A stretch of DNA of 64,000 bases from Polyangiaceae bacterium (GCA_016712345.1 JADJRH010000001.1:434001-498000), one strand, 5' to 3'; shown: positions 26,400 to 36,127, counted from the first letter of the stretch. Program-made: numbers and translations. The notes: generated by a model from the letters alone, not told the origin.

Positions 26400-29300
26400 T
26401 CAGAAGGTCTGCGGCATGGTGACCGTCGAGACAAGCGCGACGGCGGCGAGAGATGAGGTAATCACTTTGACGGTCTTCGACTGACCGAGGGCGGTGACAG
26501 TGACCTCGGCACCGGCGCTCGGAACGCCACCGATCAGCAGTGTGCGGTAGGTTCCTGAGACGAGGCGCGTTGTGGAAACAACGCTGCGTGTTGTGGGTGA
26601 AGCCGGGGTCCACGGAGAGACGACGGTGCCTCCGGGGGTGACGAGAACAGGCGCGGGGCAGTTGGCTTCTTCCGCGGCGCAGGTGACGCGCACATCAAAC
26701 GAACCGGCAGTGAGCGTGGGCTCGAACGGCGGGGCCGAGCCGGCTTGGAGAGCGGTGATGAGGTTTTGAACGAGCGGGCCGGGCTTGGGGAGGGCGCGCG
26801 CCTGGGTGAGCGCGCTCGCGCGCTCACCCAGGCGCGCGCGGCATCGAAGCGCTTGGTATTTGGCTGCGTCGTCGGCGGGCGTGAGCGTCGCGACTGCGCG
26901 GAAATGCGCGCAGGCGCGACGCTCGTCGCCCGCCGACGACAGCGCGGCGGCGGCGCGGCGATGCTTCACAACGCTGCTGGAGTCGCTCTCGCTTTGGGCG
27001 TCGATTGATGTGAGCGCTTCGGACATGCGGCTTGTTGCCGCGGCGGCCTGCGCGTGAAGTTCGAGCGCCGTTTCGTGGTCGGGATCGAGGGTTCGGTAGC
27101 GCGACGCGGCGACGAAGGCGTCGTCGAAGCGGCCCGCGGCGAGCAGCTTCTTGATGAGCGCTTGGTGCGCAGAACGGGGAGCCTGCGGATCGGCAACCTG
27201 GGCGACGATTTTCGCGATCGCTGCGTCGTCGTTTTGGGGGGGCGCTTCGTTGGGCAGGCGGTGAACCGCCGTGGGCTCGCTCGGCATCCACGAGCGCCAG
27301 CTGGAAGACCACGACGAAGAAGCCGGCGGAGGTGTCCACGGCGCGCTCGACCATGAGCCGCCGCCACCGCCGCCTTCGCCGGGGGAGAACATGATTGGGT
27401 ACACAACAGTGACAACGCCGCCTTCGGGCTCGGGAAAGGACAAGCCGCGGAAGGCATTCACAACGCACGAGATCACGCCTTGATCGGGAAGATCGGAGCC
27501 GCCGTTTGAGACGGCTGTCGCGGAGCCCGTTCGATCGATCACGAAGCGAACAGAAACGCGACCGGACAGATTGGGGTTGGATCGAAGACCATTTTCGTAA
27601 CAGAGGCGGAATCGACCGAAGTTGCGGCGAACGATGCGTTGAACCACTTCAGGAGGCAGGCGACCGCTGACGCTGGTTGCGCCCATGCGTACACGAGGAG
27701 GATTGGTCTTGTGCGAACCTTCGAGACGACCGCTGCCGGATCCAAAACCGATGCCGGTTCCAACGCCGGCCCCGTGTCCGATTGTGCCGATCGTTCCCAA
27801 ACCTTGACCGGTTCCGCCTCCGCCTTCACCCACACCTGTGAGACCGAGGCCTCCCGATCCGAAGGAGTCGCCCCAGAGATTTCCGCGGGCGGACAGGGCA
27901 TCGTCGCCGGGCGCGCTTCCCCACGGCGAAACGGGCGCAGACGCCTGCGGGTTGAGCAGCGCAACAGGCCCCGATGATTTGGGGCCTTGGGGCTCCGAGG
28001 CGAGCACGCGCCGGATGGCGGAGCGAATGCCCGTGTCGATGAACATCTGTTCGTTTTCGAGAACAAGAAGCGCTGTGGATCGCGAAAGAACGTGATGCAC
28101 CGTGGAAAGGCGCACGACCTCTTTTGTGGACGCGGCGGTTTCATCGGCTTCGAGTTCAGCGATGCGGGCGCGCGCCCACATGGCGTGAACGGCGGAGGAA
28201 GGAGCTTCGAGGGCGCGCGACCAGTCGAGCGACCGCGTGAGCGATACCGGCGCTCCGTTTACGTTGCCCGAAAGACGAACTTCACCGAGCGGGCCTCGGT
28301 TTTTTTGTTCGGCGTTTGGATCAAACGACGCGGGCACGGTTTCGGGGGTTGAGGCGTCCGGTCGAAAGCGGCCGAACACGCGGATCTGCTGGCCGAGTCG
28401 AAGAGGTGGGAGCGTCTCGGGGATCACGTCGAAGGCGCCTTGAGGGAGCACGAGGCGGGCATCGCGGAGGATGGGCGCGTCGAGGGTGCGAGCCACTTGT
28501 TCGGCGCGGCGCTGAAGCGATTCACCGGTCACAAAGCGTTCGTAGGTTCCTGAAACGGACGAAGCGATCAGCGACAGAGCGCGCTCATCAACGGAGGGGC
28601 CGACTCCGATGAAATGTGTGTCGAGCGGACGGAGCGCGGTGGACACTCGCTCCAAGATCGAAGCGGTGTCGAGTTCTCCAGATGTGGCAACACCGTCGCC
28701 GAGGTACACAACCTGCGCGCGCTCCTGCGAACCGACGCGTTCGGCGGCCGCAAGGAGAGAACCGACGAGATCGCTCGATCCACCCGCCGTTCGTTTGGCG
28801 AGCCAATCGGAGGCGGTCGCAAGCGCTTCGTCCGATGCGTACACAAGGCCGTCTTCGGGGTACGAAACGCAGGCGCTGTCGCACGCGAGGACAACAAATT
28901 GGTCGTCGGGGTCGAGGCCGGCGAGCGCGGTTTTGACAACACGCACCGACGCGTCGAACGTTTCAACGGACTGGGAGTGACTCGTATCGATCACAAACGC
29001 GCGAGCCGGCCTCGATTGGGGCGCGGCGGCGGCCCATTGAGGATCACCGGCGCGGAGGCGCACCGCGAAATAGCCGGCGGGCGTTTTGTCGTCGCTGGAG
29101 ACAGGCGCGTTTTTGGGGCCGGCGCTCCACGAAAGGTCGGCGGCGGCGGCGCTTCGCCTTGTGTACGCAAGAGTAAAGTCGGCGGCGGGAACGAACTTCT
29201 TGGCGGAGTACGATGCGATGATGTTTTGGTCTTCAGCCGAGATCGATGCGGCGTATCCATCGGTGACGGTGCTGCCCGACGAGGCGGCGGGGTCTTTCAC

Positions 29301-30458
29301 CGAAACGGTGAGCGCAAAGTCGTCGATGGTGGATGCGCGATCGGCGCCGAGAGACAAAGGGTACACATAGCGAACGCGGTCGCCGTCTTCGCTCAGGGCT
29401 TGGTCGTATTCAAGGACGACGCGGCGTTTGCCTTTGGCTGGGATGGGGAAAATTTTGAGCGACACGGACGACCCACTGAGCTGCTCCAAGATGGCCGGGT
29501 CGCGCGGGCGAACGGTGTCATCCACAATGGCTCGAAAGGTGCGCGCGGCGAGTTTGCGCTCCACGATCTCGCCCTCCATGAGCGTGTCGTCGACGTAAAG
29601 AGCAAGTCGCGAAATTGAGGCATCGGGCGGCAGAGGAAATACGAACGTGCCTTCGAGGGTGCGAGTGGTTTCGTTCTCGAAGTCTTCTTCGATCGATGTG
29701 CGCGCAAAGCCCGAGTGAACCTCGGCGGAAACGTGGTGGCGCGCGAGGCGTACACCTGAAACCACGTCGGTCGTTCCGGGAACGCGCGCTGTCATGGTGC
29801 CGAGGCCACGCGGCGAGTGGGTGGAGGGAGCTTCAAACGTTGCCGGGTTTTCAAGCGCCATCATCCAACGCGAGCGCGGGCTTGGAGCTTCACCGGATGC
29901 CCAAACGGCGCCCTGACCGGTGGCGAACAGTTTCGGCGAAGACTCGTTTGCGAGCGCGGCGCGACCGCGGCGCACCATGACGGCGGCGCCTTCTTTTTCG
30001 CTGTTTTTGAGCGCCAGTGTGAGGGGCGCGCTGTTCGCGAGAACGTCGCGATCGGCGAGGCGGACCACCATGGGCACCGCTGCGGCTTCGTCGGCGTTGG
30101 AGCGACGCAGCTCCACGAGGCCTTTGCGAACAACGACGGTGCGCACGGCGTCGTTTACGAGAGTGACTTCGGTGCCGTTGCCAAACCAAAGTTCGCTCGA
30201 AGCGCCGAGGGAGAGTTTGACGCGGGCACCTCGATCGGCACGGAGTGTACACATGCCGACAACACTGTGTTCGGCGACTTGTTCGCACGTTTCGCCGTCG
30301 CATCGTGAAAGACCGGCGCCGGCTTCGCCGTCGATGGAGGCGACTTCAACAAGCCATGGAAGGGGTGGCGGCGGAGCCGGCGGCGGCGCTGTGAAGCACG
30401 CGGCGGAACAGAAGGCGAGGCTGAGGGCGGCGAAGGGAACGTGTTGGCGCGGCTGCAC
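26400..30458 (-). CDS. Giant lipoprotein with FecR-like, VIT, vWA and AgmX/PglI C-terminal-type domains
   Basis: This 1352-aa protein begins with a signal and lipobox (AFCSAAC) and a Pro-rich spacer. A FecR-like beta region (about 40-220) is followed by a VIT domain (about 225-370) and a vWA domain (about 490-660) with MIDAS motif DTSHS. A Gly-rich stretch leads into a TonB/AgmX-PglI-like domain (RMGATSVSGRLPPEVVQRIVRRNFGRFRLCYE through PEPEGGVVTVVYPIMF). A TPR-like region follows. The combination is typical of Myxococcota gliding or contact-system surface proteins. It lies convergent to the kinase gene. A 46-base palindrome lies inside the coding region at 26794-26839. Confidence 0.85.
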   Translation of the reverse strand: MQPRQHVPFAALSLAFCSAACFTAPPPAPPPPLPWLVEVASIDGEAGAGLSRCDGETCEQVAEHSVVGMCTLRADRGARVKLSLGASSELWFGNGTEVTLVNDAVRTVVVRKGLVELRRSNADEAAAVPMVVRLADRDVLANSAPLTLALKNSEKEGAAVMVRRGRAALANESSPKLFATGQGAVWASGEAPSPRSRWMMALENPATFEAPSTHSPRGLGTMTARVPGTTDVVSGVRLARHHVSAEVHSGFARTSIEEDFENETTRTLEGTFVFPLPPDASISRLALYVDDTLMEGEIVERKLAARTFRAIVDDTVRPRDPAILEQLSGSSVSLKIFPIPAKGKRRVVLEYDQALSEDGDRVRYVYPLSLGADRASTIDDFALTVSVKDPAASSGSTVTDGYAASISAEDQNIIASYSAKKFVPAADFTLAYTRRSAAAADLSWSAGPKNAPVSSDDKTPAGYFAVRLRAGDPQWAAAAPQSRPARAFVIDTSHSQSVETFDASVRVVKTALAGLDPDDQFVVLACDSACVSYPEDGLVYASDEALATASDWLAKRTAGGSSDLVGSLLAAAERVGSQERAQVVYLGDGVATSGELDTASILERVSTALRPLDTHFIGVGPSVDERALSLIASSVSGTYERFVTGESLQRRAEQVARTLDAPILRDARLVLPQGAFDVIPETLPPLRLGQQIRVFGRFRPDASTPETVPASFDPNAEQKNRGPLGEVRLSGNVNGAPVSLTRSLDWSRALEAPSSAVHAMWARARIAELEADETAASTKEVVRLSTVHHVLSRSTALLVLENEQMFIDTGIRSAIRRVLASEPQGPKSSGPVALLNPQASAPVSPWGSAPGDDALSARGNLWGDSFGSGGLGLTGVGEGGGGTGQGLGTIGTIGHGAGVGTGIGFGSGSGRLEGSHKTNPPRVRMGATSVSGRLPPEVVQRIVRRNFGRFRLCYENGLRSNPNLSGRVSVRFVIDRTGSATAVSNGGSDLPDQGVISCVVNAFRGLSFPEPEGGVVTVVYPIMFSPGEGGGGGGSWSSAPWTPPPASSSWSSSWRSWMPSEPTAVHRLPNEAPPQNDDAAIAKIVAQVADPQAPRSAHQALIKKLLAAGRFDDAFVAASRYRTLDPDHETALELHAQAAAATSRMSEALTSIDAQSESDSSSVVKHRRAAAALSSAGDERRACAHFRAVATLTPADDAAKYQALRCRARLGERASALTQARALPKPGPLVQNLITALQAGSAPPFEPTLTAGSFDVRVTCAAEEANCPAPVLVTPGGTVVSPWTPASPTTRSVVSTTRLVSGTYRTLLIGGVPSAGAEVTVTALGQSKTVKVITSSLAAVALVSTVTMPQTF
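26794..26839. repeat. Near-perfect 46-base palindrome inside the VIT/vWA gene
   Basis: Bases 26794-26815 are the exact reverse complement of 26818-26839, leaving a two-base centre (TC). The arms are 22 bp, mostly GC. The palindrome encodes part of the TPR-like region (around RLGERASALTQARA) and would form a very stable hairpin in the mRNA. Confidence 0.85.
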
Positions 30459-30537
30459 AATGGGGAGATGACCACGCGCACATGGTGAAGTTCCCGCGGT
30501 GTTGGAAAGTCGCTTAAAACGCGGCGCGCAGAGGCTC

Positions 30538-30579
30538 GGCCGAACGGCAAGATTGGCCGGCCGAACGGCAACGTTGCCG
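30538..30579. repeat. 21-bp direct repeat upstream of the VIT/vWA gene
   Basis: Two adjacent 21-bp units, at 30538-30558 and 30559-30579, share GGCCGAACGGCAA and a similar remainder. They lie about 80 bp before the minus-strand start at 30458 and could be regulatory. Degenerate copies make the boundaries approximate. Confidence 0.45.
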
Positions 30580-30641
30580 GTATCCCTATCTCGAAACGGG
30601 GCCCGCCCCCGCGCCCGCGAAGCGGCGCGGTTGGGAGGGCA

Positions 30642-30660
30642 GGCCGCGCGAAGCGCGGCC
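30642..30660. terminator. 8-bp stem-loop with GAA loop in the gap before the DUF4215 gene end
   Basis: GGCCGCGC at 30642-30649 pairs with GCGCGGCC at 30653-30660 across GAA. It lies just beyond the stop of the minus-strand gene 30687-32948 and is a candidate transcription terminator for it. No U-tract follows. Confidence 0.45.
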
Positions 30661-30686
30661 GGGGGTGGGCAGCAAACGTTTGGGGG

Positions 30687-32948
30687 TTATTGAACGGTGA
30701 GGTCGAGTTGGTAGGAGCCGGTGCCGGTGACCGGTTCGACCAAGATGTAATACGCGCCGGCGGGGAGTGTTCCGGCCTGTGGATCGAGCATGGGATTGAT
30801 GAGCGGGCACAGGCCGACACCGTCGTCGTCGTCGTTGATGAGTTCGGTACCGCCGCCGTTCCAGAGGCTGATTTTGAAGTCGAACGAGCAGGCCATGGGG
30901 GCGTTGATGTTGTGGCCCGCGATGGTGACTGTTTGGCCTGCGGCAACGTTGAACTTGAACCAATCGACGTCGCCGGATAGCGGGATCACGCCCTGCCACG
31001 TGTTGAAACCGGGCCACAGTGGTGTGGCGTTGGGTTGCGCGTCGTTGGGCTCCACTTCCCACGGAGCTTCGGCCAAGCAGAGGTCGCTGCAACCGTCGCC
31101 GGCGGTGGTGTTGCCGTCGTCGCATTGTTCACCGGCATTGAGCAGACCGTCGCCGCAGCCGGGCGGATTGACCTTCACCTTGAGAACGTACAGCGCCGAC
31201 GTTTCGTCGTTTAAGAACTCGGACACTTCGATTTTGTATGTGCCCGCCGGAAGGTTTGCGACTGCGGGGTACGCCGTTGGGTCGATGCGTGAGCATGAAT
31301 CAACGCCGCCTTCATCGTCCGTGACGAGAAGCATGCCGCCGGGGTTGTAGAGTTTGATGACTGAATCGAACGCGGGGCAGCCGTTTAGGCCGTCGGAGGT
31401 TTCGATCACAACACTGGAGCCGGGCACGGTGATGTCGAAGCTGAACACGTCCACTTCACCCGCGGGATTGATGGCGCCGATCACGCCGTCGAAACCGTTG
31501 ATGGAGTTGGGATTGGCGAGCGGATTGGGCTCGGTCTCGGTGGTGTAGTTGGCTTCAAACTGGCAGGTGTCGGAACAGCCGTCGCCTGTGTTGTTGTTGC
31601 CGTCGTCGCATTGTTCGCCGACCTGAACCACCAGATCTCCGCACCCCGGTGCACCCACGTTCACGAGGAGCACGTACGAGGTGATGGTGTCGTTGTTGAG
31701 GTAGTCCTCGACTTTGATCTTGTATGTGCCAGCGGGGAGGTTTGAGGCCGCGGCATCCATGCCGGGTGCGATGAGCGAACACGATCCCTCGCCGTCTTCA
31801 TCGTCGCTCGCGAGGAGTGTGTTTGCGGAGTTGTAAAGGTACACAACGGTATCGACGCCCATGGGGCACCCCGAGAGTCCGTCGGACGTGGAGATGACGA
31901 CACTCGATCCGGGAACGGTGACTTCAAAGCTGAACCAGTCGGCGTCACCTTCAGGGTTGATTGCACCGAACGCTCCGTCGAAACCGACGAGCGATGTGGG
32001 GTTGGCTTGGGTGTTGGGCTCAACCTCTTGAGTGAGGTTGGCTTCGAGCTGGCAGAGGTCGGAACAACCATCGCCGGCCGCGGTGTTGCCGTCGTCGCAT
32101 TGTTCACCCGCTACAGCGTGCGCGGTGCCATCGCCGCAGACGGCTTCCACCAAGCACATGTCGTCGCAACCGTCGCCGGCCGCGGTGTTGCCGTCGTCGC
32201 ATTGTTCACCGGCGGGGGTTTGCACGAGGCCGTCGCCACATGCGGGTGCTTGGCCTGCGACCGACAATGTGTACGCATTGATCGACGAGAAGAGCAGGCT
32301 CTCCACTTGGGCGTAATAGGTGCCCACGGCGAGCGATGTGACGGGTGGATGGGTTGCGGGCGCGATCATGGAACAGCCGGCGATGCCGCCGCCCGAGTCT
32401 TCGGCGATGAGGACGTTGTTCGAGTCAAAGAGGCGCAAATACGTTTGTGCGCCGCTGGGGCAGGAGGTGCCTCCGGGGCCGTTGATCTCCAGCTTGAGCG
32501 AGAGCCCGGCGGTGGTGACTTCAAACTTGAAGACATCAATGTCGCCGGCAGGACAGAGCGAAGCGGTCCAGCCTTTGTCGTCGGCTGCAAGCGGTGTTGC
32601 GGTGACGATGTTGGCGTTGGACTCGGCTTCCAAGCCGTATCCGGCCGAAGCCGCGGGCTCGGTGCATGTCATGCCGGTGGACGTGCTCGTCGTGCTTGTT
32701 GTGCTCGATGTGGTGCTCGACGTGCTTGACGTGGTGGTGCCGCCCATTCCGCCCGTGGAGGTTGTGGACGCGCCGCTGCCGCCGGAACCGCCGGTTTCTC
32801 CCCCGGTGCCGCCGCCGCCGGTGCTGGAAGAGGAAGTGGTACCTCCGCCCGGACCGGTCCCGGTTCCGCCGTTTGCACAGCCGATGCTCAACGCAAGCGG
32901 CAAAACAGCCGCAAAGCCTATGGTCTTCGTCAGTCTAAGAAGTCGCAT
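30687..32948 (-). CDS. Large DUF4215/PPC-type repeat lipoprotein
   Basis: The start is the ATG at 32948 (MRLLRLTKTIGFAAVLPLALSIGC), which gives a proper lipobox; the open frame before it runs over the hpf start and is not used. The protein (753 aa) has a Gly/Ser/Thr linker, then alternating beta-rich PPC-like domains (DVDWFKFNV, DWFSFEVT) and DUF4215 Cys-rich modules with the core GEQCDDGN. At least five such Cys modules recur, which makes the DNA look like direct repeats. It is probably a calcium- or disulfide-stabilised surface protein. It is divergent from hpf. The ligand is unknown. Confidence 0.85.
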   Translation of the reverse strand: MRLLRLTKTIGFAAVLPLALSIGCANGGTGTGPGGGTTSSSSTGGGGTGGETGGSGGSGASTTSTGGMGGTTTSSTSSTTSSTTSTTSTSTGMTCTEPAASAGYGLEAESNANIVTATPLAADDKGWTASLCPAGDIDVFKFEVTTAGLSLKLEINGPGGTSCPSGAQTYLRLFDSNNVLIAEDSGGGIAGCSMIAPATHPPVTSLAVGTYYAQVESLLFSSINAYTLSVAGQAPACGDGLVQTPAGEQCDDGNTAAGDGCDDMCLVEAVCGDGTAHAVAGEQCDDGNTAAGDGCSDLCQLEANLTQEVEPNTQANPTSLVGFDGAFGAINPEGDADWFSFEVTVPGSSVVISTSDGLSGCPMGVDTVVYLYNSANTLLASDDEDGEGSCSLIAPGMDAAASNLPAGTYKIKVEDYLNNDTITSYVLLVNVGAPGCGDLVVQVGEQCDDGNNNTGDGCSDTCQFEANYTTETEPNPLANPNSINGFDGVIGAINPAGEVDVFSFDITVPGSSVVIETSDGLNGCPAFDSVIKLYNPGGMLLVTDDEGGVDSCSRIDPTAYPAVANLPAGTYKIEVSEFLNDETSALYVLKVKVNPPGCGDGLLNAGEQCDDGNTTAGDGCSDLCLAEAPWEVEPNDAQPNATPLWPGFNTWQGVIPLSGDVDWFKFNVAAGQTVTIAGHNINAPMACSFDFKISLWNGGGTELINDDDDGVGLCPLINPMLDPQAGTLPAGAYYILVEPVTGTGSYQLDLTVQ

Positions 32949-33096
32949 GGGGTCTCCTGGCCGCGGGGCGAGCGCGCAAAACCGGGGAAGAGGATACACC
33001 TCCGCGACATTGCTCGCGGTGGGGTGGTACGATGCCGCCCATAAACCTTCGTTCCTGCCGTCACGTGGCGCAGGGAAGAGAAAGGCCAGGATCCGG

Positions 33097-33456
33097 ATGA
33101 ACATCACGATCACGTTTCGGCACATGGACGGAACGGATGCAGCGAAGCGGTTCGCTCATGAAAAAATCTCGAAACTCCAAAAGTTTCTCCGTCAGGCCAT
33201 GACGGCGCATGTGACCCTATCGGTGGAGGGCCTGAGTCAGATCGCAGAGGTGTCGATCCAGGCCGGCGATGGGCATTTTCATGCGTCCGAAACGTCTCAG
33301 GACATGTACGCGTCGATCGACATGGTGGTCGACAAATTGGAGCGCCAAATCCGCGCCGCCAAAGGCGCAAACATGACCAAGAAACGGCACGGTGAAAGCG
33401 CGGGAGAGTTTGCTCAAGAGATGGAAAGGTCCGGTTCAAACTCCAAGGGCAAATAA
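33097..33456 (+). CDS. hpf: Ribosome hibernation-promoting factor
   Basis: The start is the ATG at 33097 with AGGA upstream; the frame is open far upstream but that part is not coding. The 119-aa protein matches the short HPF/RaiA fold: MNITITFRHMDGTDAAKRFA at the N terminus, then beta strands HVTLSVEG and a basic helix. The C-terminal tail is Ser/Lys-rich. It binds the 30S decoding site and silences ribosomes in stationary phase. In many bacteria hpf lies with rpoN, ptsN, hprK and rapZ; here it precedes ptsN, although rpoN is not seen next to it. Confidence 0.9.
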   Translation: MNITITFRHMDGTDAAKRFAHEKISKLQKFLRQAMTAHVTLSVEGLSQIAEVSIQAGDGHFHASETSQDMYASIDMVVDKLERQIRAAKGANMTKKRHGESAGEFAQEMERSGSNSKGK

Positions 33457-33607
33457 ACTTTTTTGACGCATCGTCTCCGCCTTAAAAACGGCGGCATTCA
33501 GCAGCGTGTTTTAAAGCACCGGACACCCGGTCGCGGTGTGCGGTAAAAAAACGCCGAATGCTGCCGTCGTCGGCGGATAGGTCCACCCGAAACGCAGGTG
33601 ATTCCAA

Positions 33608-34090
33608 ATGGGAGTCTGCGAAATCTTGAGCCAGGACCGGATTGCGGTCGCGAGCGTTGAAGGGGGACCGGTGCGCTCAAAAGCGGAGGCGATAAAACGC
33701 CTGAGCGCGCTGCTCGCAACCGGCCAAAGTGCGATCGCGACCGAAGAAATTGAGCGCGTGCTCACCGATCGCGAGCGGTTGCAGTCCACCGGCGTGGGCG
33801 GCGGCGTGGCAATTCCGCACGGTTCGATCGACGGTCTGGAGCGGCTTGTGGGCGCGGTCCTTCTGTGCCCGACGGCGATCGAGTTTGATGCGATCGACGG
33901 TGCACCGGTTTCTATTTTGTTTGCGGTGATTGGGCCCAAGCGCGCCACGGGCGAACACCTGAAAACATTGGCGCGCGTGTCACGCCTGCTGCGCGATGAA
34001 CAGTTTCGCGCGCGACTGCTTCGCGCTCCGAGCGGTGCGGCCGCGTATCAAATGTTGTCTGCGGAAGAAGGGAGAGTGGCTCCTTCATGA
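33608..34090 (+). CDS. ptsN: PTS IIA-Ntr-like regulatory protein
   Basis: This 160-aa protein has the IIA fold with the phosphoryl-accepting His in GGVAIPHGSIDGL and the C-terminal LARVSRLLRDEQFRARLLRA region. No EIIB/EIIC is present, which fits the nitrogen-type regulatory PTS, where PtsN accepts phosphate from HPr-like protein and affects potassium transport or sigma-54-linked functions. The stop overlaps the hprK start by ATGA (34087-34090), so it is coupled to hprK. The hpf gene precedes it. Confidence 0.9.
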   Translation: MGVCEILSQDRIAVASVEGGPVRSKAEAIKRLSALLATGQSAIATEEIERVLTDRERLQSTGVGGGVAIPHGSIDGLERLVGAVLLCPTAIEFDAIDGAPVSILFAVIGPKRATGEHLKTLARVSRLLRDEQFRARLLRAPSGAAAYQMLSAEEGRVAPS

Positions 34091-35178
34091 CCGGCACTAC
34101 ACAACCGGCCCGGCCCTCCATTTCAGTTCGCGACATGATCGCCGACACCACGCTCGGCCTTGAAATGCAGGTGATCGCGGGCGAGGCCGGCCTCGATCGG
34201 CAGATCCTCCACACGCGCATCCAGAAGTCGGGGCTCGCGCTCGCGGGGCACTACCACGGCATCGTCCCTTCGCGCGTGCAGATCCTCGGGCAAACGGAGT
34301 TGTCGTTTTTGCAGCGCCTAAGTCCCGACGGCCGCGTTCGTTCGCTGCGTGGATTTCTCGGCTTGGATTTGTGCTGCGTGATCATCACCACCGGTGCGGC
34401 CCCGTTTGACTCCGAGGCGTCCGGCTACGGCGTGTTGCCGGTGCCTGAATTGGCGCAGATCGCTCAAGAGACGGGTACACCACTCGTGATTTCACCCGAT
34501 CGATCGAGCGTGACGATCAACGCCGTTCACGCAACCCTCGATGATCGTCTCGCGCCGCGCGTTCGCCTTCACGGCGTGCTTGTGGACGTGTTCGGCGTTG
34601 GCCTGTTGCTCATGGGTCCGAGCGCTGTTGGCAAAAGTGAGTGCGCACTCGATCTGATTTTGCGCGGCCACCGCCTCGTTGCAGACGACATCGTTCAGTG
34701 TGACTACCGCCCGCCGGGAATGGTGTTTGGGCAACCCGTCGATCTGTTGCGCCACCATCTCGAAGTGCGCGGCCTCGGGATCTTGAACATCAAAGATCTC
34801 TACGGCGTGACCGCGATCCGCGAGCGCAAACGCATTGATGTGGTCGTGAAACTTGTCGAATGGTCCGCTGAAACAGAATACGACCGCCTCGGCATTGATG
34901 AACGGTTTCACACGATCTTGGGCGTCAACATTCGCGAACTCGTGATTCCCGTGCAGCCGGGCCGCGACATGGCGTCCATTCTTGAAGTCGCCGCACGCAA
35001 CGAACTTCTCAAAAACGCGGGGCACCACGCGGCGCGTGAGTTCTTCAACAGCATTGAGGGGGCACTCCTCAACGAACGCACTCAGAACGAATCGGCGGCT
35101 CCGCCTCCCGCGCGTCCGCATCGCATGCGTGCACCCGAATCGTCGGCGAGCTTGCCGCGCGTAAACCCCAAAGGTTGA
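34087..35178 (+). CDS. hprK: HPr kinase/phosphorylase
   Basis: This 363-aa protein matches HPrK/P: an N-terminal domain of about 130 residues, then Walker A MGPSAVGKSECAL and a C-terminal kinase core with KRIDVVVKLVEW and ERFHTILGVNIRELVIPVQPGRD, the HPrK signature. A Pro/Arg-rich tail of about 35 residues extends past the usual length. It phosphorylates the regulatory Ser of HPr (visible in the ptsH product nearby). It overlaps ptsN (ATGA) and lies seven bases before rapZ. Function is clear. Confidence 0.93.
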   Translation: MTGTTQPARPSISVRDMIADTTLGLEMQVIAGEAGLDRQILHTRIQKSGLALAGHYHGIVPSRVQILGQTELSFLQRLSPDGRVRSLRGFLGLDLCCVIITTGAAPFDSEASGYGVLPVPELAQIAQETGTPLVISPDRSSVTINAVHATLDDRLAPRVRLHGVLVDVFGVGLLLMGPSAVGKSECALDLILRGHRLVADDIVQCDYRPPGMVFGQPVDLLRHHLEVRGLGILNIKDLYGVTAIRERKRIDVVVKLVEWSAETEYDRLGIDERFHTILGVNIRELVIPVQPGRDMASILEVAARNELLKNAGHHAAREFFNSIEGALLNERTQNESAAPPPARPHRMRAPESSASLPRVNPKG

Positions 35179-35185
35179 AGCGACT

Positions 35186-36127
35186 ATGTCGATGGGGTCT
35201 CGCGGTTGTGTTGTGGTGGTGACGGGGCTTTCAGGCGCGGGAAAAAGCACTGCGCTGCATGCGCTCGAAGACCTCGGCTACTACTGCGTCGACAACCTTC
35301 CAACGCCCGTTTCAAAACAAACAGTCGACGTGTGTGAAGCGAGTGGAATCCATCGCGTCGGCCTCGGCATCGACGTGCGCGTCGGCGCGTTTTTAGGTGA
35401 CGCCACCGCGGCGCTCGATCAGATCGCCACCGCCGAGCGCGAAGTGGTTGTTCTTTTTCTCGACGCTTCGGATGAAGTGCTCCTGCGCCGCTTCGGTGAA
35501 ACGCGGCGTCCTCATCCGCTCTCCAAAGGAAGCGCGCGGGGCACTCAACCCGCTGCGGCCGATGTGCTCGAAGGATTGCGGCTTGAACGCGAACGCCTCG
35601 CACCGCTCCGAGCGCGCGCCGCGATTGAAATCGACACATCGCAAATCAGCGTTCATGAGCTGCGCCGCCGCGTGATCGCGCGCCTTGGTCCGGGTCGCGC
35701 CGAACAGCCGCGCATGGAAACGCGCATCCTCACGTTTGGCTTTAAATACGGCCTCCCGATTGACGCAAACCTCGTTTTTGACGTGCGCTTCTTAGACAAT
35801 CCCTACTTCGTCCCCGAGTTGCGAGCGCTTTCGGGAACCGACGCGGCGGTCCGACAATTTATCGCCGACAACCCCGACGCGCAGGCCTTCGTGCAAAAGA
35901 CAGAGGATCTTCTCGCGTTTCTTTTGCCTCGTTACGAAGCCGAGGGGAAAAGTTACCTCACGATCGCTGTGGGGTGCACGGGCGGCCGGCATCGTTCGGT
36001 GGCGCTTGCGGTGGAAATTGCGGAGCGCGTTGGAAAGAAGACAGCCCTACCGATCACGGTGGTTCACCGCGACGTGGGGCGAACGGATATGATGACCAAC
36101 GTCGGCCGCGCAGCGGAACGGGCGTAG
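35186..36127 (+). CDS. rapZ: RNase adapter RapZ
   Basis: This 313-aa protein has Walker A VVVTGLSGAGKSTALHALEDLGYYCVDNLP at the N terminus, followed by DASDEVLLRRFGETRRPHPLS and a C-terminal GCTGGRHRSVALAVEIAE block. These are hallmarks of the RapZ (YvcJ) P-loop family, which is known to bind nucleotide and small RNAs and to control glucosamine-6-phosphate synthase in Enterobacteria. The operon context with hprK, ptsN and ptsH is the common one. Whether it acts on RNA in this organism cannot be told. Confidence 0.93.
   Translation: MSMGSRGCVVVVTGLSGAGKSTALHALEDLGYYCVDNLPTPVSKQTVDVCEASGIHRVGLGIDVRVGAFLGDATAALDQIATAEREVVVLFLDASDEVLLRRFGETRRPHPLSKGSARGTQPAAADVLEGLRLERERLAPLRARAAIEIDTSQISVHELRRRVIARLGPGRAEQPRMETRILTFGFKYGLPIDANLVFDVRFLDNPYFVPELRALSGTDAAVRQFIADNPDAQAFVQKTEDLLAFLLPRYEAEGKSYLTIAVGCTGGRHRSVALAVEIAERVGKKTALPITVVHRDVGRTDMMTNVGRAAERA

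Noticed and set aside
31093..32215. Direct repeats resembling a CRISPR or tandem array
   Set aside because: They encode repeated DUF4215 Cys-rich modules in frame within a lipoprotein gene.
32320..33096. Long N-terminal extension of hpf
   Set aside because: It overlaps the divergent lipoprotein gene and is not HPF-like; the ATG at 33097 gives the normal protein.
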